Assembly (NCBI GenBank): GCA_003645975.1
Contig: QNDP01000091.1
Location: 1-6,334 of the forward strand
Length of the DNA: 6,334 nt
Direction of reading: 5' to 3'
From: Candidatus Hydrothermota bacterium
GTDB lineage: Bacteria; Hydrothermota; Hydrothermia; B15-G9
The position numbers were made by a program, and so were the translations under genes. The stretch's first letter is position 1, and every line of letters begins with the position of its first letter. Shown piece by piece: positions 6,214 to 6,334 of this stretch. The notes below the pieces were generated by a model. The model was not told the origin of the DNA, ran no database searches, and was given only the letters and a program-made list of their open reading frames with translations.

Positions 6214-6334
6214 ATGGAGAAAGGCATCGGTTTGGAAATCATAAAGTTCTGCAAATTGCTCTATGAGTTGGGTTACATAGTGGCGTCGGACGGCAACATA
6301 AGCGTTAGGTTGGAAAACGACGCCATCCTGATAA
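6214..6334 (+). CDS. Class II aldolase/adducin-family protein (partial, N-terminal 40 codons)
   Basis: Only the first 40 codons are present and the frame is open at the right edge. The start is supported by GAGGAGGT at 6197-6204, 9 bases before the ATG, with the core overlapping the csaA stop. The visible sequence includes IIKFCKLLYELGYIVASDGNISVRL (residues 9-33), the N-terminal helix and the (S)GNISxR substrate-phosphate-binding loop of zinc-dependent class II aldolases and related enzymes (FucA, AraD, MtnB). The part with the metal-binding histidines is outside the window, so the substrate cannot be told. Fuculose- or rhamnulose-phosphate aldolase, ribulose-phosphate 4-epimerase and methylthioribulose-phosphate dehydratase are all possible. 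Confidence 0.82.
   Translation, partial: MEKGIGLEIIKFCKLLYELGYIVASDGNISVRLENDAILI

Noticed and set aside
1..6334. Mobile elements, CRISPR arrays, tRNA or rRNA genes, rho-independent terminators
   Set aside because: None seen. No direct-repeat array, transposase motif, cloverleaf sequence or GC hairpin followed by a T-run could be supported by eye.

Overview
The window is bacterial chromosomal DNA of roughly balanced base composition. It is densely coded and has no mobile element, tRNA, rRNA, CRISPR array or long non-coding stretch. Most genes on the + strand have strong purine-rich Shine-Dalgarno sequences and start next to, or overlapping, the previous stop codon. The gene set (ValRS, RidA, ThiL, an endonuclease III-family glycosylase, a lipoyl/octanoyl transferase-like protein, CsaA) and the unusual gene order fit a free-living, perhaps anaerobic or poorly sampled lineage. 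I cannot name a phylum from the sequence alone.

Layout. Positions 2-2107 (minus strand) hold the N-terminal 702 codons of valyl-tRNA synthetase; its C-terminus lies beyond the left edge. Positions 2108-2259 form a 152-bp divergent intergenic region. It carries a minus-strand promoter whose -10 lies only 10 bases before the valS ATG, suggesting a nearly leaderless mRNA, and a plus-strand promoter that drives the operon. From 2260 to the right edge seven genes run in one direction: ridA, a secreted protein resembling the DUF2330 type, thiL, an endonuclease III-family DNA glycosylase, a short LipM/LplA-like protein, csaA, and the first 40 codons of a class II aldolase/adducin-family enzyme. Junctions are tight: ATGA overlaps at 2640 and 4538, a 35-bp overlap at 5184-5218, a 4-bp gap at 5850-5853 and a 15-bp gap at 6199-6213. 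The only wider gap is 48 bp, before thiL.

How the genes may work together. ThiL makes thiamine diphosphate and the LipM-like protein would attach octanoyl or lipoyl groups. Both cofactors serve 2-oxoacid dehydrogenase complexes. RidA removes reactive enamine/imine by-products of PLP enzymes, and the glycosylase removes damaged bases. The operon therefore reads as cofactor supply plus damage control, with one uncharacterised exported protein coupled to RidA. This linkage is inference from gene order. The most notable details are a GGD-to-GGN change in ThiL, a Lys-to-Glu change at the endonuclease III lyase position, a KISKS signature in ValRS and the likely leaderless valS transcript. I found no clearly new multi-gene system.
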